From NCBI GenBank assembly GCA_018257865.1, contig JAEUBA010000007.1:434001-498000 (forward strand): a stretch of 64,000 nt of DNA. Reading direction: 5' to 3'. The notes under the pieces are model-generated. The model did not search any database. It was not told where the DNA came from and saw nothing but the letters and a program-made list of their open reading frames with translations. The DNA is from Stereocaulon alpinum. Taxonomy: Eukaryota; Ascomycota; Lecanoromycetes; Lecanorales; Stereocaulaceae. Within the stretch, counting starts at the first letter, position 1; every line of letters starts with the position of its first letter. The translations under genes were made by a program, and so were the position numbers. This document shows, one piece after another, positions 25,244-37,196 of this stretch.

Positions 25244-26150
25244 ATGATGAACTCCTTACGTGTAGCCCGAGCAGCTGCTCGCATTCACCCATCAAAATTC
25301 ATAGCGCCTTTGCAGCGAAGAAGCTACGCAGATGCGGTATCAGACAAGATCAAACTCACGCTTGCGCTTCCTCATCAGGTGGGCAACGACCATCCCCTTC
25401 AAGCTACTTTGCCAGCAACCTCTCTATGCCTCCACTACTGACAGCGTTTCTACTACCTAGTCAATCTACAAGTCCACAGATGTGTATGTTGCTCCACCGC
25501 CCGCGTCCGGTCGCTAACGAGCTTCCGCCCGGAGAGATGGAATATCGGGCTGACTCCTATACAAAAACACAGAGTGCAAGTCAATATACCTGCTGAATCG
25601 GGAGAAATGGGCGTCCTTGCCAACCATGTGCCTTCCATTGAACAATTGAAGCCTGGGCTAGTGGAAATAATTGAAGAAAGCGGTGGGAGCAAGCAATACT
25701 TTCGTACGTATGCCAATGAATGCTCATAACAAAGCCGGGAACGGAGACTTTGATCTAGCTGGAGTAGCAGTCAGGGCGAATTGTAGTGGTGTTGAGTCTT
25801 TGCTGACTAGTGGCATCTCTAGTGTCTGGGGGCTTTGCCATCGTGCAGCCCGGCTCACAACTAAGCATTAATGCTGTAGAAGGATTTCCATTGGATGACT
25901 TCAGCGCTGATGTGAGTTCTGTCCGCACCATGCTATGCAGTCTCGTTATACAATCTAACGCTGGTCATAGGCTGTTCGGTCACAAATCACGGAGGCGCAG
26001 AAGATCGCCGGAGGTAGCGGAAGCGAGCAGGACATCGCAGAGGCAAAAATAGAACTGGAGGTGAGTCGCAAAGTAATGGTCCCTCATTGTTATGGTCATA
26101 CTAACGATGTCTCGCAGGTTCTGGAGAGCTTGCAGGCCTCACTGAAGTGA
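25244..26150 (+). CDS. ATP16: ATP synthase F1 subunit delta, mitochondrial
   Basis: Exons 25244-25378, 25461-25483, 25573-25703, 25823-25911, 25971-26060 and 26118-26150 encode 166 residues. It is part of the central stalk of the mitochondrial F1Fo-ATP synthase (bacterial epsilon homologue). An N-terminal Arg/Ala-rich presequence (SLRVARAAARIHPSKF..RRSYADA) targets the matrix, followed by the beta-sandwich (VQVNIPAESGEMGVLANHVPSIEQLKPG, GGFAIVQPGSQLSINAVE) and the C-terminal helix hairpin (AVRSQITEAQKIAG). Two ATGs are adjacent at the start; the first is used. Exon 2 is 23 nt. Upstream of the start the DNA shows no other in-frame methionine. Confidence 0.95.
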
Positions 26151-26441
26151 GATTTGTAACCCTACTTTGTGTCCTACTGTACTGCTATACAATACCTACA
26201 TAAAAACTACCATTGTGGAAGCGGCTGGTGTAGCTTCCCATAATTGACACCCTTAGTCAAGTTTCTTGCGCCTGCCTATTATTGGTAGCTGTTGGCTGGG
26301 TCTTTCGTTCCTTCTTCTTAACTAAACTACAACCATTCTCACCAAGTCACTTTCGGCATTCGCCTTTACCAACGTGAAACCGCAGGACATATCGATGATG
26401 AAGGTTTGTCGTTTCTATCTTATAGTCATTCTTTAGCGAAC

Positions 26442-28865
26442 ATGGCCAGTCAGCGTTGTGTTCCTCCAGATACGCCTCTCATCATGCAACAACGTTCTTT
26501 AACTAGGACGCGAGAATGGATGCCCAAGACCCCCATATCCGAGAAGTCAATCGTACGCAATCACTCGCCGTACTGCGAGTCGACTGGACCTATTGTTCAT
26601 GAAGGCTTCGTTGCTTCCCGGATTCGAGCTTTACAAGGCTTGCATAACAAGGCTCAAAGCACGACTCATTCGCATTCACCGATGACTCCATGTCCACCGC
26701 GATCGCTCCACAACCATAGGGTCCGCACTTCGCCAACGCCTGCGTGGTCTACAAAGGCCGTTGTGAAAAGTCCGGAGAGTCTTGAGGTAGAGGTAGCCGA
26801 ACAGCTACAGGAGGTCGAGGTTGTATTGAACGATAGTGAGAAGCTACTGAGCAAACTGCCAGCTCACTTGGACGACCCTTTTAATGCTATAATACCTCGA
26901 GAGGTCCAAGAGAGCCAGAAGTCACCAGAAAAAATCCCAGCTAGGAAAGCAGACTATGTTGGCGCGATCATGCCCCCGCAGGCTCAAGACGATCCCATCG
27001 AACCGCCTGAGTCATGTGTGTCAAACACTCCATCAACAGACGCCTTAACGACCAATGAATCAAACAAAACCGAGGTACATACCCCTACCAATGATGCAAT
27101 CCTAAGCCCCCGAGCCATCCCTGCAAAGCTTGCCAATCCTTTCAATCCGTGGAACGAGGCTTCGGGGACTGAGTCGTGTGATAGCGAGATTAGCCCTCTC
27201 CGGAATATCCGACCAAAGATTAGTATTGCGGACAAACTGGGCTCACTAGTCGAGCGTGGTTGGGTAGGAATGGACGTATTTGGCAAAGCCTACAATGACC
27301 GACACATATCTGACGATATCACTTCCAGTACTCACATGCATAGTGTGAGAGTGAAGCACCGAAGTCAATCTTCAGGGGACGAAGCGCGTCCCTTCATGCT
27401 GCCTTTACGTAAACAATTACCAGCACGCTCTACGTCCAAGGGACACGGTATCTCTTACAATTTGACTACGTTGGAGACACCTGATAGTGACGAAGTACCT
27501 ACGCGCTCTGCAATCGTCAGTCCGCGTGAAAGAACGCACCAACAACATGGACACCCCAGTCCGATAAGAATGGGTGCTCGACGAAGTAGCCGAGATTCTG
27601 AACAGTTTAGGTCAGACGTTTCCGATCCCGACCCCCCTCAAAAGCGTCGAGTGTTCTCTATACAGCATCTCACCCGTCTTAGAGGCAGTCAAAGCCAAAA
27701 TTTCGAGCTCGATACTCTCTCTCCAACCCAATCTCTCAGTCGGCGCAGTGGAGATCAGGACCGCAAAGCTATCAACCACTTTTTGTCCAGTGGCCATACA
27801 GTCTTGCCATCGAAGCAAAGCCCCGTTACGTCTCAGAATAAGCAACAGGGTCAGACTTTGGAGTCTACTTCACTTGCACCAAGCTTGCGACGAGCTAGCA
27901 CCAATACAAGTCTTTCCACTCGATCTACTAAAAGATCAACATCATGGTTCAAGAGATATCGCTTCCTTCCGAAACTGGTAGACTCAGATCACCCGCCGTT
28001 GCTTTGGGATTTCTCGAAAACTCAATCTACAAACACTGCAACTGACAAAGCTGAGACCGATACTCATCACAGTGTTCCTCCTCATCAACATCCACAAGAC
28101 GCAAGCAGCGTGCAAAAGCCCGCTGATGGTGGCCACGAAGATGAAGATGGTGAAATCGGTGTTCAGCAGGCACGTGGGACCAGTGTCAACCTTGGCCCTA
28201 TGAAACAAGATGCCTCCTCTGAACGGGTCGAGGTCAAGACTTCGCCACAAGATAATGAGAAGCACCACAAGTGGGAGCAATATAAGCTTAGAACCAAGAC
28301 CTCGCGAGCTTTCGGCCTTCAGGGTTCAAATTCCGAAGCCTCGATAGGGTTTCAGGAGAGAGAGCCGTTCGAAAAGCCGGAGCACTTTACAGAACACTCG
28401 AATAACCCACTTCCAGAGCACTCTCCATCACGATCAAAGGGTCCCTCGAAGACAAACTCCACAGACAGAACTTATGAAACAGCAGCTTTGCCTGAACAAG
28501 ATGTACGGAAAGCAACGCAGTCGTCTTCGGGGGCCTCGCAGGCTTCTTCGCCTTCGGCTTCTGTAATACTGCGCCACGATGATTCGCCTGAATTGGGTTT
28601 GTCTCGTGCTGACAACGAAACACCGAGGCCCAAGTCTCCGGCTAATTCACCTCAGCGACGACAGTCTGATATGATCGTACACCTCTCCTCAGCCGGTACC
28701 CCTGTCAACGCTTCGCCTAAAAATGTGCGCAGGGAAAGCAAGGCAAGCAATAGGAGCATCAAGAAGATTCAGGTTACTATTACATTTGATGGAGCGGAGG
28801 AGCTGGTGATCGATGCAAAGCTGCAGAGGAGGGGTGGCTTGGAGGATTGGAGGACTTTTCATTGA
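26442..28865 (+). CDS. Uncharacterised Ser/Pro-rich fungal protein
   Basis: A single open frame of 807 residues from ATG at 26442 (MASQRCVPPDTPLIMQQR). The frame extends slightly upstream but only through non-ATG codons. The product is low in hydrophobic residues, rich in Ser, Thr, Pro, Arg and His, and has one short helix-like conserved-looking segment near the N-terminus (VASRIRALQGLHNK) and a more ordered C-terminal end (IKKIQVTITFDGAEELVID). No enzymatic or membrane motif is visible. The length, steady codon use and lack of stops argue for a real gene; the family is not recognised. It may be a disordered scaffold or polarity factor, but this is speculation. Confidence 0.75.
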   Translation: MASQRCVPPDTPLIMQQRSLTRTREWMPKTPISEKSIVRNHSPYCESTGPIVHEGFVASRIRALQGLHNKAQSTTHSHSPMTPCPPRSLHNHRVRTSPTPAWSTKAVVKSPESLEVEVAEQLQEVEVVLNDSEKLLSKLPAHLDDPFNAIIPREVQESQKSPEKIPARKADYVGAIMPPQAQDDPIEPPESCVSNTPSTDALTTNESNKTEVHTPTNDAILSPRAIPAKLANPFNPWNEASGTESCDSEISPLRNIRPKISIADKLGSLVERGWVGMDVFGKAYNDRHISDDITSSTHMHSVRVKHRSQSSGDEARPFMLPLRKQLPARSTSKGHGISYNLTTLETPDSDEVPTRSAIVSPRERTHQQHGHPSPIRMGARRSSRDSEQFRSDVSDPDPPQKRRVFSIQHLTRLRGSQSQNFELDTLSPTQSLSRRSGDQDRKAINHFLSSGHTVLPSKQSPVTSQNKQQGQTLESTSLAPSLRRASTNTSLSTRSTKRSTSWFKRYRFLPKLVDSDHPPLLWDFSKTQSTNTATDKAETDTHHSVPPHQHPQDASSVQKPADGGHEDEDGEIGVQQARGTSVNLGPMKQDASSERVEVKTSPQDNEKHHKWEQYKLRTKTSRAFGLQGSNSEASIGFQEREPFEKPEHFTEHSNNPLPEHSPSRSKGPSKTNSTDRTYETAALPEQDVRKATQSSSGASQASSPSASVILRHDDSPELGLSRADNETPRPKSPANSPQRRQSDMIVHLSSAGTPVNASPKNVRRESKASNRSIKKIQVTITFDGAEELVIDAKLQRRGGLEDWRTFH

Positions 28866-29316
28866 TCAGACGGAGGACGTGACAAGGGATGCTTGATCTT
28901 ATGACTCTGCTATAAGCGGATGGAAGTTTGAGGCCATAGAATCCGTCTTTCGGGATTGTATTGGGAAGCACTGTGCTAGAATTTGGTGCTTGTATGACTA
29001 CACTTCTATGTGTACGAGAGCGAGCATGCCTTGAACCTTGACGGAGTGTGGTTATCAAACACTGATGAATGCGATTCTCTAGTGCCTCATGCTAAAACCG
29101 TGTATTGTGTTCGAGCGTGTCTCCTTCATGATTCGAAGCGGTCTTGGTCCTCGTGTTCTCGTCGAGCTTGCGTTCATTCCATCACACATTCAGGGCACTC
29201 TTGCTACGGAGTCTTAGCAAACGGGCGTCAATTGAAGGGATGGAAGGGCCCATACCTGATGATATCTCTGGTGGGTTGGACAAGACGCAGGTTTGCAGTT
29301 TCAATTCTATTGGCTC
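28866..29316. other. Convergent 3' intergenic region
   Basis: Between the 3' ends of the Ser/Pro-rich gene and the NatB gene. Nothing coding recognised. Confidence 0.5.
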
Positions 29317-30031
29317 TCATCCATGGTAGATATCCTCCGGCTCAACCTTGAAATCCTCCCCATTCTTCCTTATATGTTTCAACTTCTTGTCTCTACTCAA
29401 TGGCTTCCGCATATCAAATGCATCCTCTCCCGTTGCTCTCCCCGTCGGATCATCGCTGTAGTAGTCGACTACCCGCCGGAAGACGCTATATCTATTTTCA
29501 CAATGTAACATTAGCAATTGTTCCTAATTCGCACATGCACGAAAGCGAGAGGGACGTTGAGCATACCCCAAGCCTTTGTACAGCCCCACAGCAGTCTGAT
29601 TCCCTGCCCTCACAAAAAGATCCACAAACCACGCCTTCTCCTTCTCGCACCCTCGCTCCAGTGCTTTACTTAGCGTCTGCGCGAGACCTAGCCGCCTGTA
29701 TTGCGGAGCGACTGTGAGGGCTGTGACGTGCCCGTGCCAGGGCAAGTAGTGGGGAGTGAATTGGCGCCAGTCAGGATCTTCTTCGACTTTGCCCATGACT
29801 GATGCCAGAATTATTAGCTGTGTGATGTCTTAATTCAATAGTGAGGAAGGAAGGGGGCGTACTGTAGCCGATTATGTTCCCCTCTTGGTCCTCGGCTACC
29901 GTGAATAGAGAGGGCCATGTCATCATGTAGTTCATGTAATAGTCGATGTTGTAGTTTTCGGTGAGGGGATCGAGGTTTGTGAGGCTCATATGGAAGAGAT
30001 CCTGAAGACGGAAGGCACGGAGGGACGTCAT
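29317..30031 (-). CDS. NAT3: NatB N-terminal acetyltransferase catalytic subunit
   Basis: Exons 29863-30031, 29567-29798 and 29317-29491 encode 191 residues (Naa20/Nat3). With Mdm20/Naa25 it acetylates nascent N-termini starting Met-Asp, Met-Glu, Met-Asn or Met-Gln on the ribosome; targets include actin and tropomyosin. The start MTSLRAFRLQDLFHMSLTNLDPLTENY is the conserved family N-terminus. The GNAT acetyl-CoA site is VAPQYRRLGLAQTL, and VDLFVRAGNQTAVGLYKGLGY is the following conserved strand-helix. The C-terminal KPLSRDKKLKHIRKNGEDF and PEDIY also match. Both introns (64 and 75 bp) restore conserved residues (YI|MGK, LG|YSVFRR). Confidence 0.96.
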
Positions 30032-30575
30032 GATGTCTGGCGGTGGATTGGAGCTCTTTGCAGAAGACGGTGTTGATTCACTTGTTGTACGGTGTACGGG
30101 AGAGTCGATGGTGGGAGTCTCAAACGAATTGGCCCAATAATGAATGGCCCCCACCAGCAATGCAGGCATCCCTCAAATCTGACCGTTGACGTATGGGAGG
30201 AGCCGCCGCTAAGCAAGGATGTGCCCATGGGGCGTAGTACGTATGTCGAGCCTTCCCTAATTTCTAAATGCCGAAGGACAAGAAGCTTTTTCAGACATTC
30301 TTTGTCTTCATTGCTAACGCGTACAAAGCCCATTGTCCTTTGACAGTGCGGCATGTTAGAAACGTTACAAAGTCTTTGTATAATAGCTACCTTTCCCGGC
30401 CAGATTCCTCGAGTTGAACACCCGGACCAACCACGGTACCAGCATCTGCAAGCAGGCCTCCGGCGGCATTAACCTTCAATCATTCGCCCAAGAGCCCCCC
30501 TTTTTATATGAGGCTACAGTGATTGGATACCTGTGATACGACCTGACTGAACTTCGCAATCATTTCTACCCCACA
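30032..30575. other. Divergent promoter region
   Basis: About 540 bp between NAT3 (minus) and the next plus-strand gene. No gene recognised. Confidence 0.5.
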
Positions 30576-31784
30576 ATGCCCTCCTCTTTTCCCTCCTCCC
30601 CACGAACGCCAACGCGGCGGCGGAAATCCTCCGGCGTTGGTATCGATATCTCCTTCACTTCCGCTAGTCCACAGAGCAATAGCTATCACTCGAAGCGACC
30701 TTCAATAAGTAGTCGGAGGTCATCTCAGTACTCTATGAAGTCACCCCTGACACCGCGACCGAATTCTGCTCATGACCGGAACGCGAGTGGAGACTGGGGC
30801 TCAATTAATGGCTATGGTAATTCAGTGGACGTGGAGCACTCGAATGGACTTGGGAATCTGGCAGACGAATTAGCGGAAGCTTTCGAAGAGGAGGAAAAGG
30901 AGCCCGGTGAGGATGATGGAGCCGGACCTACGGCGAACGGTTACCCAGCATTCCAGAGCGCGAGAATCCCTATATCGCCACCACCACAACCTGTAAGAGA
31001 GCTCTCTCTAAGCCCGCCAAAGCACACCTCACGCTCGAAGTATCGGCACAAACCCTCACAATACGACGGCTCAGATTACGGCTCCGAGAGCGACTTAGAT
31101 GGTGCAGAAGGAATTTCACTCTCGCTCGAAAATCGTATGGCCGCCATTGAAAGCCTCGCACGTCGAGGCACGGAAGCGAATGGCAGCGATTGTGACGATG
31201 TCGTGAAGCGAGTCTCCAATTACTTGAAAGACCTAGGATCTCAAGCAGGAGTTGAGAACGGCGCCAGCAGGCTCATTACCGCCCAGACAGCACTTACATC
31301 GCATCTAACAAACCAAAGACGTACCCTGCAAACGCTCTGCCACCCCTTTCTCTCGCCACTCTCTGCGCCTCCAGATCCTGAGTTTATCGACGATCTGCTA
31401 CCTCACCTCACATCTCTAATCTCCTATATCCCAAAACCTACCCCTCACCCGCTCTCCTCACTACACAGTCTACACGCTTCGACTAGCGAGCTCACATCCA
31501 TTCTCACTTACCTGTCTGACACCCTACATATGACTCGCCAGACTACGTCGTTGGCAGCAAGAAGATTACGAGCAGCACGGGAAATGGTAGTTGAGATGCG
31601 AAAAGATGCAGAAGCACAAGATGAAGGAGAGCGGTGGGTGGAGAAAGGCCAATGGGATAAGAGGTTGGCGGACAGAGATTGTGCGAGGATATGTGGAGAC
31701 GTGGTGGGTGGGTTTGAGGAGGTGTGTAATGGGTGGAGGGAGCGGTTGGTTGGGGGGTTGGGGGTCGAGGTTGCTGCTGCATAG
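30576..31784 (+). CDS. Conserved-looking fungal protein, helical C-terminal domain
   Basis: A single exon, 402 residues. The N-terminal 200 residues are Ser/Arg/Pro-rich with possible phosphosites (SSPRTPTRRRKSS), then a helical region: ENRMAAIESLARRG, VVKRVSNYLKDLGSQAGVE, LITAQTALTSHLTNQRRTLQ, LSDTLHMTRQTTSLAARRL and CARICGDVVGGFEEVCNGWR. The pattern of long amphipathic helices with Leu/Trp resembles microtubule-organising or spindle-associated coiled proteins (Mto2-like is a possibility), but I cannot confirm a family. The start is the first ATG in frame; no intron signals interrupt the frame. Confidence 0.75.
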   Translation: MPSSFPSSPRTPTRRRKSSGVGIDISFTSASPQSNSYHSKRPSISSRRSSQYSMKSPLTPRPNSAHDRNASGDWGSINGYGNSVDVEHSNGLGNLADELAEAFEEEEKEPGEDDGAGPTANGYPAFQSARIPISPPPQPVRELSLSPPKHTSRSKYRHKPSQYDGSDYGSESDLDGAEGISLSLENRMAAIESLARRGTEANGSDCDDVVKRVSNYLKDLGSQAGVENGASRLITAQTALTSHLTNQRRTLQTLCHPFLSPLSAPPDPEFIDDLLPHLTSLISYIPKPTPHPLSSLHSLHASTSELTSILTYLSDTLHMTRQTTSLAARRLRAAREMVVEMRKDAEAQDEGERWVEKGQWDKRLADRDCARICGDVVGGFEEVCNGWRERLVGGLGVEVAAA

Positions 31785-32311
31785 CAATATAAGGGAAGAT
31801 CATGGAAGGGGATAGTTTGACATGGGGCTAGATGGGATATTTGCATTATATGGTGTGCATGATGTGCATGGGAGCGGAGATACCAATTTGTTTGAAGATT
31901 TGAGCCATTCATCATGAACAATTCAAAGCGTGGTATGTAACCACAATTAAAACGCTGCTGTAATCCATTTCACAGTAGAGCAGGGACTTGTGAAGAAATG
32001 ATTACAACTACATTGTTGGGAATGGTGGACACGCATGTCTCGAATGGGATGAAAGCGAAGCTAAACTTTTGATACATTGCTATTGAGATACTTGAAACTA
32101 GAGCTCAAAGAGGCTCGCAATATACACTAACCGAAACATAGACAACACCCCGACTATTAATGACATTGCTCGCACACGTGTGCTTTGAAGCGAAGTATTC
32201 CTTTTCTAGAAGACGAACCACAATGCAAGAAAATCCGGTATCAATCTGTCTCACCCACTGCGTTCACTTCTTCCCTCGATCTCCCGACCGTCAGCACTTC
32301 ACCAACCTCGT
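31785..32311. other. Convergent 3' intergenic region
   Basis: Between the 3' ends of the helical protein gene and eIF3a. No gene recognised. Confidence 0.5.
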
Positions 32312-35300
32312 TCATCCCTTGTTCCTCAAGTGTGGAGGAACATAGCCTCCAGTTTTAGGAGCAGGCCTTGGCTCGGATGGAGACTCTGTCCGCGCTGTTC
32401 CGCTCGAACTGACGGGTCTTCCACCATCAGCAGGACTAGAGTCTCTATCGCCCCTACCGCTTGGCGCCCTCAAGCCAGCCAGGTTCCTCGGCTTCAGTCC
32501 TTCAGCAGGAGAGTCGTCTCTGCCCATGCCACCACGAGGAGCGCCAGGTCGCCATTTAGCAGTTGGCTCAGCGCTGCCGCTTTGGTCTCTCGGAGCAGGG
32601 GAAGCAGCAGCGTCTGTGCGGCCGCGCGGAACTGCATCACTACGACGAGCAGGTGGGACATAGCCGCCTGTTTTCTTTGGGAGCGCAGCCTCCTCGGTGG
32701 CGATATCGGTGGGGGGAGCGGCGGGTGGTGGACCTGATGCTGTACCTTCTGCTTCTTTGGCTGCTTGGCGTTCGCGCCAGGTGGCCTTGTTGCCAGCGAG
32801 AGCAAGGCGGGGTGGGCCGGATGGGGAAGGGCGCTCTGCTGAATCTGTGCGAGCAGGAGGTTCGGCGGCACGGATGGGTGCTGTGCGGTCTGGGATGCGA
32901 GAGGTGAGGTTGGCTTTTTTGGCAGCCAGTTTGCGTTCGGCTTCAGCTTCGCGCTCGCGCTGCTTCTCGCCTTGTTTGTCGAGTTCTCTGCGAAGTGTGG
33001 TAAGCATTTGCTGTCAGCTGGAGTTGGATAGTCAATGTTACCTTCGTTCTGCTTCTCTCTTCGCTCTAGCTTCCGCCTGTTGTCGCTTCTTCTCTTCTTC
33101 AGCAGCAGCTTTCTCTTCTGCCTCTCTTGCTATCCTCTCCTCTTCTTCCTGAACACGCCTCTCGGCTTCCTCGCGCTCTCTCTGTTCGCGAGCTCTCTTT
33201 TCGCGGACCTCACGCTTGCGCTTGTCAATTGCACTCTGGTACTCACGATCTGCCGCTTTCCTTCGCTTCTCGAATTCATCATGGCGACGTTCTTTGAGAT
33301 CCTTGTGGAACTGCTCGTATACAGGCAACAAGCGGCTTAGTCGATGCTTGAGTGCTACGTCCTCTTTGTGCTTTGCCGCTGAGTCCTTCAGGGTCTCCGC
33401 TTTCCACTTTTCGTAGGCAGCGAGGTCTCGTTCTCGTTGGGCTTCGTAATCCTTTGGCAGGAGCTTGATCTCTTCTTTGCGGAAGGCACGCTCCAAATGA
33501 TCAATACGCTTCCCAGTGACTCTGAGATTCTTAAAGAGATCGTTCTTCTCTTTCTCAAGTTGCGAAATCCTTAGGAGTCGAAGCTGATTGCTGTCTAGAT
33601 CTTTGACGTCTACATCTCCAATATTGATGCCCTTCTTGAGCAGGTCTTCGAGCTCCTTCTTATTGTTCTCTCGGCGGATGCGGTCTTGCTCCTCCTTCAT
33701 GCGTTTGTGCTCGCGCTCCTTGTGCTCTTCAGTCAATCGTAGTTGCTCGGCTTCCTGGCGTTGTTGGGCAATGATCCGCTTTCGAGTTTCTTCCTCCTTC
33801 TGTTTCTTTTGAAGCGCATCAGAGGCCAGCTCTTTCTTCTTCTCTATGATCGCTCGTCGTGCCAATGTTTCCTGGTGCTCCTGTTCCGCACCAGCTTGTG
33901 CTCTAGCAAGTGCTGCCGCCTTGGCTTTTGCTTGGGCATCGGTATATTCGGGATCAACGTAGAGGCAGGTGACATAGACTGCTTTCGCAAGGCGAGTGAG
34001 TTGGGATCGAACGATCTCGGCCGGGGTTCGCTGCAATCGTTGCACAGAACTTCCTTCATTTTCTGCAGAGCCTGAGACGGTGCCGGGATGGAGAGCCTTT
34101 GCCGAGGAGAAGACATCCGAGTCGAAGGTCAGGACACCAGTAGCATGATCAATCCGAATAGCCAAGTCGCCTTTCTTGCATCCATTCATGATGAACTTCT
34201 CGATTGAAGCGGGTGTCACCTGGAAAGGCTCTGGGAATTGAGCGAGCTGATGCACATAATTGAGCTCCACAGACTCGTAGACTTGTGACAATTGCTGAAA
34301 CAGTCTCGTCAGAATGACTTGCTGCAGAGGAAGAACATATCTCTCCATCTCAGGGTCAGCGCCGATCTGCGTAAGTATAGGCGAGATCTTTTTGCAGATC
34401 GACAAAGGATGGAAATCGACCTCCAGTATCTGATAGAGCTCTCGAATCTCTGGCTTGGCACGCTTTAAGAGTCCTTTGCTCATGGCATCCTTGAATAGCA
34501 CGGCCCTCGTAGGAGCGTGTGACATGCCAAGCAGGTTGGTCAGGCGGTTGTTCTTATTTTTGCGAGCCTCGTCGACGTCGATGAGGGCTCCACGAGAGCG
34601 AGAGGTGCTTATGACAGGTATCGACAGCGCTGAGAGCAAGACAAACGATGCCGCACGGCTCATGTCTGCATCTGTTACCGCTGGGTTATCCTTCTTTAGG
34701 CTCTGGCCCGAAGCGACGATATTGGCAGATTGGCGGAGGAGGTTGTAGTATCTACTCCATGCAGCTGCGTGGAACAAGTAGTTCTCGCTAACGAGGAAAA
34801 TTCGAGTGAGCTTCTCGTAGTAATTGGCCATCATGATGTTCTTTGCTGGACGCTTGCTCAGGCTAAGGAGAGTGTGAATATCTTCCACGCTGCGGAAAGC
34901 CTCTTGCCATAATTCCAACTCAACAGCCACGTTCAACTGCTGGAATCGAGTATCAAGATGTCGCTGTAGGGTGTCTGGGTCGCTGAGGTTGATGGCATGC
35001 ATCTGCGACTGGTATTTGGCGGCATTCTGGACATGGTTCCGAAGCAGCTCGCATAGCCTCCGGAATTCGGTCTTGCGGGCGAATTTTTGGCAGAATTCAA
35101 AAGCGAGCATGGCGGTAGACTGGTACATGATTTCCAGTCGTGCATTGTTCTTCAGTATCTCCAGCACAGTGCGGTATGTTTCCCATAGAAATTTCAGCCA
35201 TGGTGTGACAATAGCTCTGTCAGTCCGGTCTTTTGACTGTTCGCCTGAGACAGTAGAGAGTAGTATTGACTCTGGTGTTTCGATGGCCTCGAGATCCTCC

Positions 35301-35798
35301 ACATTCGCTCCAGAAGCAGAGGTTTCGAGCGTTGACTGGACAAGATCTGCTTTTTCTTGAGCTTCCGCGACCTTGGCCTCTGCGAGCTCAATAAATCGTT
35401 TGAGAACAAGCTGGAAGACAAAGTCATTAGCCACAAACAACACGTTAGCCCATGTCTCGTTCTACGTACTTCTATCGTGCCAACGTTAGTATTTTGTGCT
35501 GTGTTCTTGTATTGGTATAGTCCATCCTTTGCCAGTTTGCCTTTCTTGAGATCTACGCAGAGCTCGACAAACTGGATCATCACAGGCTCGAGCGACGTGA
35601 TGGGGCTATTCCTGGATCTCTTGGACGTGACATGTTCGTGTAGGATAGTGAGTGCAGCCGGAGACTGCTCCACTGCGATGAGTTCTTGTGCTCGCTGGCA
35701 GTCGTGCGTTAGATCGCTTCTCCATCACCAGGAACTCGAGGGTCATGAAATCTTACCTTGAGCACATTCTCAGGTTTGGTATGCGGTGGTGGAGGCAT
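32312..35798 (-). CDS. TIF32: Translation initiation factor eIF3 subunit a
   Basis: Exons 35757-35798, 35470-35694, 33042-35410 and 32312-32987 encode 1103 residues. eIF3a is the scaffold of eIF3, binding the 40S subunit, eIF3b and eIF3c. The N-terminus [29 protein letters not shown] is the family start; a helical/PCI region spans about residues 90-510 (ending near [10 protein letters not shown]), followed by a long charged coiled coil (about 560-900, ERKEE/KR-rich) and a low-complexity C-terminus with two copies of a KTGGYVPP motif (residues near 990-1000 and at the very end). Intron 3 (32988-33041) must use the CGCAG acceptor: nearer AGs put a stop or frameshift into the coiled coil. Intron sizes are 62, 59 and 54 bp. 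Confidence 0.96.
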
Positions 35799-36123
35799 CT
35801 TGAGTGTGATATCTCCAGACTTCTGACAGAAATTCGTGTCGTACCGACACTCAGGGGATGCAAATATTCAGATGGTCGTCTTTGATGACTCTGTGCGCCT
35901 GCGCCAAGATTGCTTTGTACGCTAAAACTCAGCCCTAATTACACTCGCAAATGGCCTGCTTCACTACCTCGCAAGACGAACGGAGACGCAAACACCCCAT
36001 CCCTTTTCAATCAATAAAACTGCATACTTAACGCACTCTACTCCTCATCTCCGATCAACCTCGTCGCATCTGGTAGCTCCTTCTCTACAGTCCACGGCCG
36101 GGCGAACGCCCTGATTGACAAAG
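35799..36123. other. Bidirectional promoter of eIF3a and G-gamma
   Basis: 325 bp between the divergent starts of eIF3a (35798) and the G-protein gamma subunit (36124). No coding sequence seen. Confidence 0.6.
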
Positions 36124-36558
36124 ATGCCCGCGGCCTACGAAATCCGCGCTGGCGGAGACGTCAAGAACAAGAAGCAATCGATGGCAGATCTAAAGCTCCG
36201 CCGACTCAATGAGCTCAATTCGCGGCTGCGGGAAGATCTAGAGCGACCACGGATCAAAGTATCAGAGGCCTCCATGTCGTGAGTGATGGCCCTCCTTTTG
36301 CGACGGCTGTGGGCCGTGCTAATTTTAATACCTTGTAATCAGATTGATCCAGTACTGCACAAACACAAAAGACTTCATGGTACCTTCTATGTGGGGCTCG
36401 GTAAGTCTCTATTCACATCTAATGCTACTCTTAAATGCGCGTGGTGTTGATGGCGGTTGGGGTTGACACGGCTGGCTAATTCCGCCTCGTACCAGGTCGA
36501 TAAACGCGAAGATCCATACGCACCACAGCAATCAGGTGGTTGCTGCACGGTCATGTAA
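36124..36558 (+). CDS. gpgA: Heterotrimeric G-protein gamma subunit
   Basis: Exons 36124-36278, 36343-36400 and 36496-36558 encode 91 residues. It partners the G-beta subunit in pheromone, nutrient and development signalling at the plasma membrane. The GGL-type helix ([27 protein letters not shown]) pairs with G-beta, and the C-terminus GGCCTVM is a CaaX box (farnesylation at the CTVM cysteine) with an adjacent cysteine for palmitoylation. The start [20 protein letters not shown] agrees with the fungal family. Introns are 64 and 95 bp. Confidence 0.95.
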
Positions 36559-37196
36559 ACGGCGTACCGTTTCGGTCTGCCAGGCGTTCTATGGTTTTTC
36601 GGATTCGTCTCTCTTGATACCACATTCACTTCTGCCACCCCCAGTTTGATCTATCCCATTCAAGCAACATCGACATCTCTTCGGGCACCTGCTGTAGGGA
36701 TGCGATAGAAAAAGACAAGAGCTGGATCGAATCATTCGGTTTCGCGTCATACACCGGTTTCAACCCACCAAACGCTTCGATCCTGCGCCATAAGACACCT
36801 CGCCTGGTTTCCACACCGACTAGTACAAAGGGCGAGAAAGGACTGGGTGCTTTGGACTGGGAGACGCTTAACTCATTTCGTGTTGCAGCGCCGGTTGTTT
36901 TTGTATTAGGAGGGCGTTCCTTGCGTCTATGGTGGACGTCGTTGCATTTCGTAATTCGCGCTAATGGATAGCTTGTTGGCGGACCAATGCACGTGTAACC
37001 AGACCTGAGTGGGAAACGTGGGAAAGCCAATGTTGCTTCTGAGCTTTTGTGTAGATAGCAGTTCAGGAAACACAATTGGAATACAAAGTTTAAAAAGCCC
37101 CTTTGCATGACGTTATCATTCTGGCCAGTAGTACCTCCTTCATCAGCAGCATTCGACTCAATCTCTACACCAACCCGGGAGAGAAATATTCTCAAC
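36559..37196. other. Intergenic
   Basis: About 640 bp between two plus-strand genes. A 211-codon antisense frame (36626-37261) overlaps the start of the SelW-like gene and has no recognisable domain; it is treated as chance. Confidence 0.45.
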